From Nostoc sp. 'Lobaria pulmonaria (5183) cyanobiont' (lineage in GTDB: Bacteria; Cyanobacteriota; Cyanobacteriia; Cyanobacteriales; Nostocaceae), in assembly GCF_002949795.1 (NCBI RefSeq), contig NZ_CP026692.1, positions 62,001 to 126,000 of the forward strand: a stretch of DNA of 64,000 nucleotides. The letters are read 5' to 3'. The translations under genes and the position numbers were made by a program. The notes under the pieces were generated by a model, which had not been told where the DNA came from, searched no databases, and saw nothing but the letters and a program-made list of their open reading frames with translations. Each line of letters opens with the position of its first letter. Position 1 is the stretch's first letter. Below are positions 18,813 through 27,834 of this stretch, one piece after another.

Positions 18813-19256
18813 ATGAAGAAATTGCTCCAGCGTCTCAAAGCATTACTCAAACGTATCTTCAAAAGGTTTTCATCCAATTCTCAGCAACCATCGCTCTTAA
18901 TAAATTCTCGCTTGTTAGACACCTCTATTCCCAATGTTTCTCCCCGATGGAAGTCTGGTTTGGTGCTTGTGTGTTCACAATGTGCAAACGAGCGCTCAAA
19001 TAGCTCTCATCGAACTGCTAAAAGCTCAACTGCTTCCGAAGACCTAGAGAATTGGTTGAAATCTCGTTTAAAGTTTGAGGGATTATGGGGTGAATTTAGG
19101 GTCGTTAGCACGAGTTGCTTAGGAGTTTGTCCAAAATCCGGGATTACTGTTGTTCTTGTAAGTAATGGAAGTTGCGGAAATAGTCCATGCTTAATTGTAA
19201 ATCCTCGGAGCGATCGCGAACTTTTCTATTCATACATCAAACAAAATAAAGGCTGA
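18813..19256 (+). CDS. Thioredoxin-like [2Fe-2S] ferredoxin-type protein
   Basis: 147 residues. A basic N-terminal tail (about residues 1-45, rich in Lys/Arg) precedes a domain with the cysteine pattern CSQCANE (near 53), STSCLGVCPKSG (near 110) and CGNSPC. This resembles thioredoxin-fold [2Fe-2S] ferredoxins, in which one Cys lies in the first loop and the CLGxC pair in the second. The spacing of the first cysteines is not fully standard, so cluster binding is inferred. No partner gene suggests a pathway. Start has AGGG nine bases before the ATG. Confidence 0.65.
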   Translation: MKKLLQRLKALLKRIFKRFSSNSQQPSLLINSRLLDTSIPNVSPRWKSGLVLVCSQCANERSNSSHRTAKSSTASEDLENWLKSRLKFEGLWGEFRVVSTSCLGVCPKSGITVVLVSNGSCGNSPCLIVNPRSDRELFYSYIKQNKG

Positions 19257-19563
19257 ATGAAAATAGTTTCTCAAGCTTAAACTTATTGAATGCTAAACTA
19301 TATTTTATTTTCCATTATATTTGTTGGGTTAAGTAGTAAATAAAAAGGGGGGGATATTTGAATTTTTCCCTTATCTTTTTACACTTGCTAATGGAGGTAG
19401 GAAGTCATCATTGCTTGATTGTTTTGAACTGAAATATTTATCGTACCCATCAAATGTTGGGTAGCTAGAAAATTATTAACATTGCGCTTCTGTATCCAGG
19501 GATTGTACATTAAAAAGCATTTCATTGTAATGGAAACTAGTGGCTAAAATCTGACTGTAACTT
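19257..19563. other. Intergenic region, nothing recognised
   Basis: About 300 bases between convergent genes, AT-rich, with an AAAAAGGGGGGG run near 19341-19352. No hairpin with a clear U-tract and no supported open frame. Confidence 0.35.
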
Positions 19564-20100
19564 TTACGCCAACCGCAGATAAGGACATTTTTGTAAAAAT
19601 CCAGATGCTTTACTATGGGCATCCAAATTATGAGTATGCGTTGGCGTAGGTCGAATAATGCCACCAAATAGGTCATCCAATCCGTAAGGTGTAAAAAATT
19701 GCCATTGTCCTTGGGCATCTAGTCGAACTCCCACAGCCGTAGCGGTGTGCAGCCAATCTGTAATGCCATCCTCTGTACTAGTATAAGGTCTGCTACCAAA
19801 ACGCCAGCGAGCAAAACTGGCTTGATTTTTGACATCAAACTCGTCATCAGGAAATTGTTCTGTGAGAGTCGCCTTTGCTGCTAGTTCTTGGGAACGGTTT
19901 CCCTCTATATCAAAGAATGCAATATCAAAATCTTTAATACCTAACCCACAGTCATTGCCAAAAATTGAAGACCAAACGGTGTTTCGGACTGCACCCCCTG
20001 CTAACCACCAGTTAGGTAGATTTAGTTGAGCGATCGCTGTTAATACTGTATTAATACGTGTATCAGCTAAAATCATTTGTAAGCGAGTGTTACTATTCAT
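19564..20100 (-). CDS. Nucleotidyltransferase-fold protein (NTP_transf_6 / DUF925 type)
   Basis: 178 residues. The motif LAGGAVRNTVW (near residue 33) followed by KDFDIAFFD (near 57-65) is the GG...DxD signature of the minimal nucleotidyltransferase fold. FARWRFGSRPY and TATAVGVRL are typical of the DUF925 group. The substrate is unknown for the family. No strong ribosome binding site precedes the ATG. It stands alone between convergent and divergent neighbours. Confidence 0.8.
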   Translation of the reverse strand: MNSNTRLQMILADTRINTVLTAIAQLNLPNWWLAGGAVRNTVWSSIFGNDCGLGIKDFDIAFFDIEGNRSQELAAKATLTEQFPDDEFDVKNQASFARWRFGSRPYTSTEDGITDWLHTATAVGVRLDAQGQWQFFTPYGLDDLFGGIIRPTPTHTHNLDAHSKASGFLQKCPYLRLA

Positions 20101-20294
20101 ATCAAATTTATGGGATTGTCAAGTAAAAGGTGAAAATATTATCATTCATATTTAATTAAACTTACGGTGTTGATAGTCCTGTTGTGACACTTTGCAGTTC
20201 AATGTTTATCAGGAGAAACTCTGTAGTAATAGTATAAATAAAACAGGTTATACAGAAGGTAAAATTGTGAATTTAGAATTTAGAATTTTTATTT

Positions 20295-21563
20295 ATGGAA
20301 GATTTATTTGCGCGACTAGAACGCACACTCAATCCTGAACTGCCTTCCCTAACAGAGTCACAACAAAAATTCCTAGAAGAACTCAGTATTGATGAAAATC
20401 AACCCGGTATGATTCTGCATGACTTTCAAACCCTGATAGATTTCTTACAACCAAATGGAGTAGAAGTTAGTAGTGTTAATAACCTTCTACAGCTAAAAGT
20501 ACTATCAGAAGTTAATTCTCGATTAAGTCACCCAATTGAAACTAAACTCAAACGCCCCGTACAAAAATCATATCCCTACATTAATGGACTATATCTGTTA
20601 TTACGCAGTTCTGGAATAGCCCAAATTAAATCCCAAGGGAAGAAGCAGGTTTTAGTTTTAGACGCAGTAACTTTGCAATCATGGTCAAACCTCAATCCAA
20701 CAGAACGCTATTTCAACTTATTAGAAGCCTGGTTGATTTGGGGAAATAACGAAGTTTTGGGCGAACATCAAGATTCCTTAGGGAATTTATTTAGATGTAT
20801 TCAACTTTGGCCTCGCGTTCCAGATAAAGGTTTAAAATTCCCTCAATATGAAGATCAAAACAATATTAGTTATTACCCCGGACTGCATAATGTTGCTCTA
20901 TTAGAGTTATTTGGATTGTTATCTACCAAACATGGTAAACCACAAGAAGGCAAAGGGTGGCGCATTACTAGTTTACAACGCTTACCCTTTGGTGATGCTC
21001 TGTTGCAATTCCTCTTTCCATTAGGTATACGAGGAGAATTACAGGATGATGTAAATATAACTTTTGGAAAATTGCAGTCACATTTTCAACCATTTTTTCC
21101 TGAATGGGAGCATAATTTACTTGTTCCCAAGCAAGGCTTCACTGATGGTATTTATATTTTCAAAGTATCCCTTTTTAAGGCTTGGCGACGCATTGCCATA
21201 CCAGCAAAAAAACCATTAAGCTGGTTAGCAGAGATAATTCTCGATGCTTTTGACTTTGATTACGATCACCTGTACGAGTTTAGTTATAAAGACCATTTTG
21301 GTCGCATAATAAAAATCGGTCATGCCTACATGGAAACACCGCCATTTGCCGACCAAGTGCAGATTGGTGATTTGTCTTTAGAACCGGGTGGGAAAATGAC
21401 CTATCTTTATGATTTTGGTGACAACTGGAAATTTGATGTGCAGTTAGAAGCAATTAATCCACCTGATAACAAAATTAAGAAGCCGAAGATTTTAGAAGTT
21501 TACGGAAATGCACCTCAACAGTATTGGAGTGAGGATGATGAATTGGATGAAGATGAAGGATGA
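20295..21563 (+). CDS. Plasmid pRiA4b ORF-3-like domain protein
   Basis: 422 residues. The C-terminal third (about 290-410) is a pRiA4b ORF-3-like domain: FKVSLFKAWRRIAIPA, FDYDHLYEFSY and YLYDFGDNWKFDVQLE. The N-terminal two thirds are an uncharacterised helical region found attached to this domain in other bacteria. The tail is acidic (SEDDELDEDEG). The domain is widespread on plasmids and chromosomes, and no biochemical activity is established. Context gives no clue: neighbours are a nucleotidyltransferase-fold gene and a GFA-family gene. Confidence 0.8.
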   Translation: MEDLFARLERTLNPELPSLTESQQKFLEELSIDENQPGMILHDFQTLIDFLQPNGVEVSSVNNLLQLKVLSEVNSRLSHPIETKLKRPVQKSYPYINGLYLLLRSSGIAQIKSQGKKQVLVLDAVTLQSWSNLNPTERYFNLLEAWLIWGNNEVLGEHQDSLGNLFRCIQLWPRVPDKGLKFPQYEDQNNISYYPGLHNVALLELFGLLSTKHGKPQEGKGWRITSLQRLPFGDALLQFLFPLGIRGELQDDVNITFGKLQSHFQPFFPEWEHNLLVPKQGFTDGIYIFKVSLFKAWRRIAIPAKKPLSWLAEIILDAFDFDYDHLYEFSYKDHFGRIIKIGHAYMETPPFADQVQIGDLSLEPGGKMTYLYDFGDNWKFDVQLEAINPPDNKIKKPKILEVYGNAPQQYWSEDDELDEDEG

Positions 21564-21701
21564 GGAAGATTTAGAAAAGTGGAGATAATGAAAATTTCCT
21601 CGTGTCCCCGTGTCTTTTGTTTGTGTCTACTAAAACCCGCTTTAAGATTGAAATAGTTTTAGTTAGAATAAAGTATTACAAATTGTCAGGAGATAAAAGC
21701 T

Positions 21702-22157
21702 GTGAATCTTCCATATACTGGAGGTTGTCAATGTGGACATATTCGTTATGAAATTCATGCTCAACCTTTAACTCTATACTTATGTCACTGCAAAGAGTGT
21801 CAGAAACAATCTTCTAGTGCCTTTGGTATGTCTCTTACAGTATTACGAGATGCTGTTGTGATTGTTCAGGGAAAACCGAAAGCTTGGACTCGAAAAAATG
21901 ATAGCGGACGTGAAGTAAACAACCTGTTCTGTGGCGACTGCGGAACGCGATTGTTCCATGAAAGGACTTACAAGGCAAATACTATCAATGTCAAAGCTGG
22001 AACCTTAGATGATACCAGTTGGTTACGCCCAGTGGGTAATATTTGGACACGTAGTGCCCAGTCATGGGTGATAATTTCAGACAAATTACTCAACTATGAC
22101 GGGCAACCAGAAGATACGCAGGCTTTATGGGAAAAATGGAAACAACAACATCCATAA
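21702..22157 (+). CDS. GFA/CENP-V family zinc protein
   Basis: 151 residues. Zinc ligands are visible as GGCQCGHIRY, LCHCKECQKQSSSAFG and FCGDCGTRLFHE, the signature of the glutathione-dependent formaldehyde-activating enzyme fold. Most family members have no proven formaldehyde activity, so the role is unassigned. The start is GTG at 21702, with CAGGAG nine bases upstream; no in-frame ATG fits as well. Single gene, probably with its own promoter. Confidence 0.85.
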   Translation: MNLPYTGGCQCGHIRYEIHAQPLTLYLCHCKECQKQSSSAFGMSLTVLRDAVVIVQGKPKAWTRKNDSGREVNNLFCGDCGTRLFHERTYKANTINVKAGTLDDTSWLRPVGNIWTRSAQSWVIISDKLLNYDGQPEDTQALWEKWKQQHP

Positions 22158-22514
22158 ATGCATAACTCCTGATATCAGACATCATTTTCCTGATACTTAA
22201 ATCAATGCCCTTGGTTGTTAGTCTAACTCATGACTGTACCAAAGAAGATAATGATAATATTTTACTGGGAAAGTGCTTTAATGAACATATTAAATTATTT
22301 AAAAAAGTAATAGTAAACTCAAATTATAAGTTTAGCTTGTGTATCATATATATTTCCACTTGTCTGCAAATCATTAATAAAGCTAACACACTATTAATAT
22401 TTCACATGAAAACTTACTGGATATTTTCAATCAAGTAATTTAAGTGAAATTAGATAAGTAAGGCGATTTTGGTTCATTTTCAACACTTTTAACAGTTATT
22501 TCTAGACAAGCTTG
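22158..22514. other. Intergenic region upstream of cobO
   Basis: About 350 AT-rich bases. I looked for a cobalamin riboswitch (B12-box-like GCCACTG core) because cobO follows, and saw none. A 77-codon frame at 22205-22438 lacks coding character. Confidence 0.4.
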
Positions 22515-23192
22515 ATGAAAAACGATACACCGCAAGAATTGAACCCAGACCAACAAATTGGGCGCTTGATTGATCAGGTAATGTCTTCATCTCTGACTGA
22601 TGAACAGTACCGCAAAAAGATGCAGCGACGCAAAGAAGTGCAAGACAAGCGCATAGCAGAAGCTGTACCAGAAAAAGGGTTAATTATTGTAAATACTGGT
22701 AACGGTAAGGGTAAAACCACTGCGGCTTTGGGGATGGTGTTGCGATCGCTCGGTCATGGGTATAAAGTAGCGATCATTCAATTCATCAAAGGTAGCTGGG
22801 AACCTTCCGAAAAAAGGGTTTTCAGTTATTGGGAAGACCAGATAGAATTTCACGCAATGGGCGAAGGCTTTACCTGGGAAACTCAAGACCGCGATCGCGA
22901 TCTTGACAAAGCTAGCGCCGCCTGGGAAAAATCATTAGAATACATCCGCAATCCAGACTTTCAACTGGTATTGTTAGACGAAATCAATATCGCCCTCAAA
23001 ATGGCTTACTTACCAGTAGAAGACGTTTTAGCAGGTTTAGCACAAAAACCCGCTAACAAACACGTTATCCTCACAGGTAGAGGCGCACCACCTGCTTTAA
23101 TTGAGCGTGCTGATTTAGTAACCGAAATGACCCTAGTTAAGCACCCTTTCCGCGATCAAGGTGTGAAAGCACAACCGGGAATTGAGTATTAA
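22515..23192 (+). CDS. cobO: Cob(I)yrinic acid a,c-diamide adenosyltransferase
   Basis: 225-residue CobO/BtuR/CobA-type enzyme, which moves the adenosyl group of ATP to cob(I)alamin or cobinamide precursors. The P loop is NTGNGKGKTTAA (near 60-70), followed by GYKVAIIQFIKG, LVLLDEINIAL (Walker-B-like), HVILTGRGAP and the C-terminal KHPFRDQGVKAQPGIEY, all standard for the family. ATG at 22515 is preferred to the TTG just before it. Two strong hairpins follow the stop, so the gene is probably monocistronic. It fits with cobN elsewhere in the window as part of corrinoid synthesis. Confidence 0.93.
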   Translation: MKNDTPQELNPDQQIGRLIDQVMSSSLTDEQYRKKMQRRKEVQDKRIAEAVPEKGLIIVNTGNGKGKTTAALGMVLRSLGHGYKVAIIQFIKGSWEPSEKRVFSYWEDQIEFHAMGEGFTWETQDRDRDLDKASAAWEKSLEYIRNPDFQLVLLDEINIALKMAYLPVEDVLAGLAQKPANKHVILTGRGAPPALIERADLVTEMTLVKHPFRDQGVKAQPGIEY

Positions 23193-23197
23193 ATCAG

Positions 23198-23229
23198 AAT
23201 TGTGAATTCAGAACTCAGAATTCACAATT
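23198..23229. repeat. Perfect 12-bp inverted repeat after cobO
   Basis: AATTGTGAATTC and GAATTCACAATT flank an 8-base loop, six bases past the cobO stop. It is built from GAATTCA-type repeat units and has no U-tract of its own. Confidence 0.6.
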
Positions 23230-23233
23230 GTTA

Positions 23234-23281
23234 AAAAACCAGGTTTCTTACTCATCAGAGATCAGAAACCTGGTTTTTAAT
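23234..23281. terminator. Rho-independent terminator, bidirectional
   Basis: AAAAACCAGGTTTCT (23234-23248) pairs perfectly with AGAAACCTGGTTTTT (23264-23278), a 15-bp stem ending in a U-run on either strand. It should end cobO transcription. Confidence 0.85.
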
Positions 23282-23292
23282 TCTCGTATATC

Positions 23293-23413
23293 ATACCAAT
23301 TTGAAAAAAGAATGCAACACATAGATAATACATCTCACCAACCCTACCCTTACTAAGGGGTGCGCGCCAGCGCGGGTGGGCTTATCTGTCGTAAACATTT
23401 TTTGAATTGGTAT
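23293..23413. mobile_element. MITE-like element with ATACCAATT termini
   Basis: About 121 bp, opened by ATACCAATTTGAAAAAA and closed by TTTTTTGAATTGGTAT, near-perfect terminal inverted repeats. The interior includes GGGTGCGCGCCAGCGCGGGTGG. No transposase and no clear target duplication. A lone AATTGGTATGAGATG end lies near 61617. Confidence 0.55.
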
Positions 23414-23461
23414 CAGATGTGGAAAAGCAGATTACGCTTATATACAGCAGATTTCAAGTTA

Positions 23462-23536
23462 TGAGGTACACAAGCTAAGTCTGTTATCCAGGTAGAAAGC
23501 GTGTTTTACTTCAGAATTCTGAATTCTGAATTCTGC
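23462..23536 (-). repeat. Dispersed repeat, copy B (inverted relative to 18590-18662)
   Basis: Reverse-complement match to copy A, sharing GCAGAATTCAGAATTCAG, AGTAAAACACGCTTT, ATAACAGAC and TTGTGTACCTCA in order. It lies just past the end of the peptidoglycan-binding gene. Confidence 0.8.
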
Positions 23537-23551
23537 TGTAAGTCCCATTTG

Positions 23552-24376
23552 TTACTTCTTATTCCAAAGATTTAAAAATGCTTGAGAGATGGCTGGGGTA
23601 AGCTGACTTTGTAAGTGATTTAGTGCATCACGATGGTTTGCATTATTGTCATCATAATAAGTAAAGAGATTCGTCAGCTTGACAATCTCAGGATTTTGAT
23701 CGTTTGTCCCCCTCCATTTGTTAGTAACTTTGTGTAAAACATCCTTGGGTAAATTTTGTTGTAAGTTATTTAATGCTGCGATGTAAGAAGGATTTTGAGG
23801 ATTCTTTTTGAATTGGACACACAAATCTATCAGCTTGACTTGTGACTGGGGCTGAGGCTTATCTCTTAGACTAGATTGCTGTAGAATTTGGCGCTGTTCA
23901 AAAGTAGCAATACCATTTTCAGTCAAACCCTGAGATTTCTGAAATTTCTTGACTGCTGTATAAGTAGCTGGTCCATAAAAAGGCTTGTCTGGAGGAATTT
24001 CGGCATTGGTTGCAAAACCGTGAAACTTCAATCTATTCTGAAGCCCTTTGACTGTATCTTCCATTACAGTTCGAGTCTCGGAATCAGCGTTACCATTAAC
24101 CGTAAGTTTTTGTGAGTACTGTTTCTGAAACTTTTTAATCGCTTCTTCAGTAGGATCGTCTGTCAAAAAGTCGCTATTCCGCTTCCAGGGAGCAAATTTA
24201 GTGAGATCCGGCTTAGGATCAATCTCAGGAGCTAAATATCCCAATCCAATCAATATATGACGGATGACTTCAGGGCTACTAACGGCCATACGTTTTGGTT
24301 CCTTTGCGACTAAACTACCATTTAATGTATCTTGTTTGACAAAAACTAGGTAAGTAGAAATAAATAAATCTAACAT
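23552..24376 (-). CDS. Protein with two peptidoglycan-binding-like domains
   Basis: 274 residues. Two PGB_1-type modules are visible: one around residues 45-105 (DPTEEAIKKFQKQYSQ, VNGNADSETRTVME) and one around 108-170 (LKFHGFATNAEIP, YGPATYTAVKKFQKSQG, ENGIATFEQRQIL). The C-terminal 100 residues are helical and unassigned. No clear signal peptide is present, although residues 3-14 are hydrophobic. A second in-frame ATG at 24289 begins a more typical MAVSSPEVIRH start, so the first 29 residues may not be translated. Cell-wall association is inferred. Confidence 0.75.
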   Translation of the reverse strand: MLDLFISTYLVFVKQDTLNGSLVAKEPKRMAVSSPEVIRHILIGLGYLAPEIDPKPDLTKFAPWKRNSDFLTDDPTEEAIKKFQKQYSQKLTVNGNADSETRTVMEDTVKGLQNRLKFHGFATNAEIPPDKPFYGPATYTAVKKFQKSQGLTENGIATFEQRQILQQSSLRDKPQPQSQVKLIDLCVQFKKNPQNPSYIAALNNLQQNLPKDVLHKVTNKWRGTNDQNPEIVKLTNLFTYYDDNNANHRDALNHLQSQLTPAISQAFLNLWNKK

Positions 24377-24592
24377 TTCTTGTTAGCAAGGCGTTCTAAA
24401 AGTTAAGCGACGTGTGACGACAAGCTGCAACTCTTTGAGACGTTCGACCTATGCGACTATAGACAGTGAAAAAGAAAGAGATGCGATCGCTTATTCTCAA
24501 CTATTAATGATACTACGTGTTCAGGGCGCACATCTGCGCGCCCCTACTGCTCTACCCACTACAAACGTTATCAAAATTAATCTGGTGAAGTA

Positions 24593-25348
24593 CTAGCTAA
24601 CTGACTCTCTGGCGTTGACAACGTATAAAAACTCATTTTCATTCTTAGGTAAGAAAACGAGTGGTTTTTCTCTCGCTGGCTGCTGCAATTGAGAAGGAAG
24701 TAAAGTATAAATATTTTGGAAATCAACTGTAATTTTCTTAGTAGTGCCATTAACTAAGAAACAAGATGGATTATTACTTCCACTGCTATATTGATCGTAC
24801 AGAGCATCAAGTACTTTTTTACGTAATTCCTCAACAGGAGAAACGTAGATAAAGTAACCTTGGGCATCTAGTTCTTTAGCTCTTTTAGCTGCATTGTCTG
24901 AATCTAGAAATAAATCAATCTGAGTATCTTGAATTTTTAAAGGACATTGCTGCAAAGGTTTTCCAGCTACTACACTATATAGTTTCTCTCCCGAAGGAGC
25001 ATCAACACTAAATAATTTATTGCCAGTACTTTCAGCTTTCGCAGCTTGGAAGTCGAACCAAGCTTTCGTAATAGAACCATCTCCAAGTGCTTTAACCAGT
25101 TGTGGTACTAGTGTTTTATCAAACTCTTCTTTAGTAGCAGGAATCGGTGAATCTGGAGCAAAAGGGGTAGCAATTGCGTATTGAAGTATATCTTTATAGA
25201 CCGTAACTCCTTGTCCTTGTTCTGACGGGGTACTGTAAAGGGTGGTTATACCTAATACTGTTTTGTTATCAGCTAAAGCCGGACTCAGCCCACCTAGCCA
25301 AAGAAGAAAGCTGAGGATAACTATTAAAATGCGACTTAACTTTTTCAC
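24593..25348 (-). CDS. Exported protein of unknown function
   Basis: 251 residues when started at the GTG at 25348. That start gives a textbook signal peptide: KKLSR, then ILIVILSFLLWLGGL and a cleavage-like PALA-D. An upstream TTG at 25405 would add 19 residues and spoil this. The mature part has repeated KEL/KPL-type blocks, such as SGEKLYSVVAGKPLQQCPL, a cysteine pair (CPL and SCFLVNG), and the C-terminal PLVFLPKNENEFLYV. I do not recognise the family with confidence; a Tic22-like fold was considered but key blocks were not seen. A periplasmic or thylakoid-lumen location is inferred. Confidence 0.65.
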   Translation of the reverse strand: MKKLSRILIVILSFLLWLGGLSPALADNKTVLGITTLYSTPSEQGQGVTVYKDILQYAIATPFAPDSPIPATKEEFDKTLVPQLVKALGDGSITKAWFDFQAAKAESTGNKLFSVDAPSGEKLYSVVAGKPLQQCPLKIQDTQIDLFLDSDNAAKRAKELDAQGYFIYVSPVEELRKKVLDALYDQYSSGSNNPSCFLVNGTTKKITVDFQNIYTLLPSQLQQPAREKPLVFLPKNENEFLYVVNARESVS

Positions 25349-25405
25349 TGGATTTCTGAATTGGAAAACTTTTTGTATTTTGCACGTGTAACTCTGCGCT
25401 AACAA

Positions 25406-25795
25406 CCGAAGTTAAGGAACTTAAGAAATAAATTTAAAACTTTTTGGGCGGCAATTTTCCAAAGCTTTGCCCAGTGAGGATTTCATCTACCAACAACTTC
25501 AGCAAAACTTCTGACTCATCTCTAGTAGTTTTACCAAAAATGCATCGTCAGTAACATATAGACATCTGGGGAAATTCAATCTGCGTTATCCAGAACCCTT
25601 GTCGAAACTTAACAGCGCTACGTTTCTACATTCATATTTCTAATATTCATAATATTTAACAAACCTGATTTCAGGAAAAGCACATCTCATCTTTGTAGCA
25701 CCCTCTTAAGTGGAGTAGATATTTGGCGGCATATTACAGGCGCTAACTACTGACTATTACTTTATGAGTGTATGTACAAAACTTAAGGGACAGTA
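25406..25795. other. Intergenic region with a possible gene remnant
   Basis: About 390 bases between divergent genes. On the minus strand, 25434-25545 reads as an open frame without a start and ends DESEVLLKLLVDEILTGQS-type sequence. It looks coding in composition and may be the tail of a lost gene. Otherwise nothing recognised. Confidence 0.3.
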
Positions 25796-27241
25796 ATGAA
25801 TCCACTACAACGCAGGCGCAAACGGGGTGTTATTCTTACACCTGAAGGATTTCAGAAACTTCAAACGGCGAAATGTCAGGCACAAAGTTGGGACAACTTA
25901 GATAAACGTTACACTTTGGAAGATTTAAGCGATCGCACTGGCTTAGATCCAGATACACTGATGAAGGTATTTCATTGCCAAGTAGGAGTTGACAAGCAAA
26001 CTCTAAACATCTGTTTCAGGGCTTTTAATTTATTACTTGAATCAAGTGATTATCAACTACCTCGGACTGATGAAGTAATCACTAATCAGCATTCAATCCA
26101 AAATTTAACTGATTGGGGCGAAGCACCTGATATCTCTGTATTCTTAGGACGCACAACAGAACTAACAACACTAAAACACTGGATTATCGAAGAACACTGC
26201 CGACTAGTGACTTTGTTAGGAATGGATGGGATGGGCAAAACTAGCTTATCAGTAAAGCTAGCAGAGCAAATTCAAGATAAGTTTGAGTTTGTGATTTGGC
26301 GCAGTCTTCGCAATGCTCCACCAGTCAAAGATATGCTAGCCGATCTAATTAAACTTTTATCCAAAGGGCAGGAAACTAATTTATCAAAAACTTTAGACGA
26401 CAGAATTTCCCAGTTGATTCATTATTTAAAAAATACTCGTTGTTTATTGGTATTAGATAATCTAGAGACAATTTTACAAGATGCTTCAGGTAAATATGAT
26501 ATTGGATACTATCAACAAGGTTATGAAGGTTATAGCGAACTTATCAGACGAGTGGCACAAACACTTCATCAAAGTTGCTTAGTGCTTACAAGTCAGGAAA
26601 CGCCGAGAGTAATTAGACGACTGCTAGGAGAAAACTTACCTGTTAGGGCATTGCAACTAAAAGGCTTACAAATCACAGAAGTAGAAGAAATCTTTAAAAC
26701 TAAAGGTGCTTTTTGGGGTTCAACTGGTGATTTGCATCAACTCGTTGAAAGCTATGCCGGTAATCCATTGGCATTAAATATAGCTTTTAACAAAATTGAT
26801 AAATTATTTGATGGTAATATTTCGGAGTTTTTAACCCAAAAAACATTAGTTTTTGGAGAAATTCACCAGCTTTTAAAAGAGCATTTTAAACGCGTGTCAG
26901 TTACAGAAAATATGATTGTTGAGTGGTTAGCAGGTAATTCTCAGCCTGCCTCACTTTCAGAACTGCGATCGAAAATATCACCTACTATACCAACACCACA
27001 ATTACTAAATGCTTTGGAATCTTTACAAGAGCGCTCTCTAGTAGATAATAATGCTAATCTTTTCTCTCTAGCACCCATGACTAGAGAATATATAAATCAC
27101 CAATTAATCCAAAACAAAATTAGATCCAAAATCCAACATCGCCAGCGTCCATCACAAAAATATCCCTCGATTACTACCAGAGAAAAAACTAAACTCTCGT
27201 TTAATATTCCAGCGCTTCCCATCGTGAAGCAGCAAGGTTAA
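25796..27241 (+). CDS. NB-ARC (STAND) ATPase with N-terminal helix-turn-helix domain
   Basis: 481 residues. Residues 1-90 form the helical domain that heads many cyanobacterial NB-ARC/WD40 proteins (RRRKRGVILTPEGFQKL, YTLEDLSDRTGLDPDTLMKVF). The ATPase follows: FLGRTTEL (near 118), P loop GMDGMGKTS (near 142-150), Walker B CLLVLDNLETIL, LVLTSQETPR (sensor), and the GNPLALN motif of the winged-helix region. Relatives usually continue into WD40 or TPR repeats; here the protein stops soon after the winged helix, so it is either a short form or truncated. The final 90 bases overlap the convergent LigT-like gene. Role unknown; STAND ATPases are inducible switches. Confidence 0.82.
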   Translation: MNPLQRRRKRGVILTPEGFQKLQTAKCQAQSWDNLDKRYTLEDLSDRTGLDPDTLMKVFHCQVGVDKQTLNICFRAFNLLLESSDYQLPRTDEVITNQHSIQNLTDWGEAPDISVFLGRTTELTTLKHWIIEEHCRLVTLLGMDGMGKTSLSVKLAEQIQDKFEFVIWRSLRNAPPVKDMLADLIKLLSKGQETNLSKTLDDRISQLIHYLKNTRCLLVLDNLETILQDASGKYDIGYYQQGYEGYSELIRRVAQTLHQSCLVLTSQETPRVIRRLLGENLPVRALQLKGLQITEVEEIFKTKGAFWGSTGDLHQLVESYAGNPLALNIAFNKIDKLFDGNISEFLTQKTLVFGEIHQLLKEHFKRVSVTENMIVEWLAGNSQPASLSELRSKISPTIPTPQLLNALESLQERSLVDNNANLFSLAPMTREYINHQLIQNKIRSKIQHRQRPSQKYPSITTREKTKLSFNIPALPIVKQQG

Positions 27242-27718
27242 TTTGTCAGCAGTAAACTCAAAATGCAACTGACGATTTTCAAATTCTGGCCAAGCAGCTT
27301 TAAAGTTCTGCTTTGTTAAATCCCGAAATGCAACCGTTAAATGGGGTGCAAAAGGGCGGGTTTTAGAAACCTGATCAACAATTCCCAAGTTGCTTTCTGT
27401 ATGAACCATTAAATCAGCTTGCAAAGTTAAAAGCTCTTGACTTCTGACAACATTAATGTATATTACACGAGGTACAAAGCCATCAAACCCTTTAAGTGTA
27501 ATTGCCACTGGCTGTTGTCCACTGGCAAACTCTTTCAAGGATGCTTCTAACAGTGGCAAGTTAGCATCTGCCCATTCAAAGGGCGGTTGCAGGGTAATAT
27601 GAGGCGGAGACTTTAGCGCTCCGCTACTAGCATAGCGATCGGCAAAGTACTGCTTAATCTCGTTGGCGTAGTCTTGAATGTCTTGCGGTGGTAGGAGGGC
27701 GACAAAAAAACGGCTCAT
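27152..27718 (-). CDS. 2'-5' RNA ligase / LigT-like phosphoesterase
   Basis: 188 residues with the two HxTx motifs of the 2H phosphoesterase superfamily, PPHITLQ (near residue 40) and FAPHLTVAF (near 125), on a SRFFVALLPP start typical of bacterial LigT/ThpR proteins. The family hydrolyses or forms 2'-5' or cyclic phosphodiesters in RNA or nucleotides; the substrate here is unknown. Its 3' end overlaps the end of the NB-ARC gene by 90 bases in antiparallel orientation, which is long for convergent genes. Confidence 0.85.
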   Translation of the reverse strand: MSRFFVALLPPQDIQDYANEIKQYFADRYASSGALKSPPHITLQPPFEWADANLPLLEASLKEFASGQQPVAITLKGFDGFVPRVIYINVVRSQELLTLQADLMVHTESNLGIVDQVSKTRPFAPHLTVAFRDLTKQNFKAAWPEFENRQLHFEFTADKLTLLLHDGKRWNIKREFSFFSGSNRGIFL

Positions 27719-27834
27719 CTATCTATATTAATTATTTTTATTGCTTAGTAATTGGTGGTTAGTGGGAAAACTTAGGAAAGGCGGATCGAGTTGGCGCTTG
27801 CTCCGTCATGTTGTTTACCGAAAAAGAAAATTAA

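Noticed and set aside
22205-22438. 77-codon frame upstream of cobO
   Set aside because: AT-rich with no ribosome binding site or protein-like pattern.
22158-22514. Possible cobalamin riboswitch before cobO
   Set aside because: No B12-box core or matching stems were found.
24593-25348. Tic22-like assignment for the exported protein
   Set aside because: Size and leader would fit, but the characteristic blocks could not be identified, so it is left unnamed.
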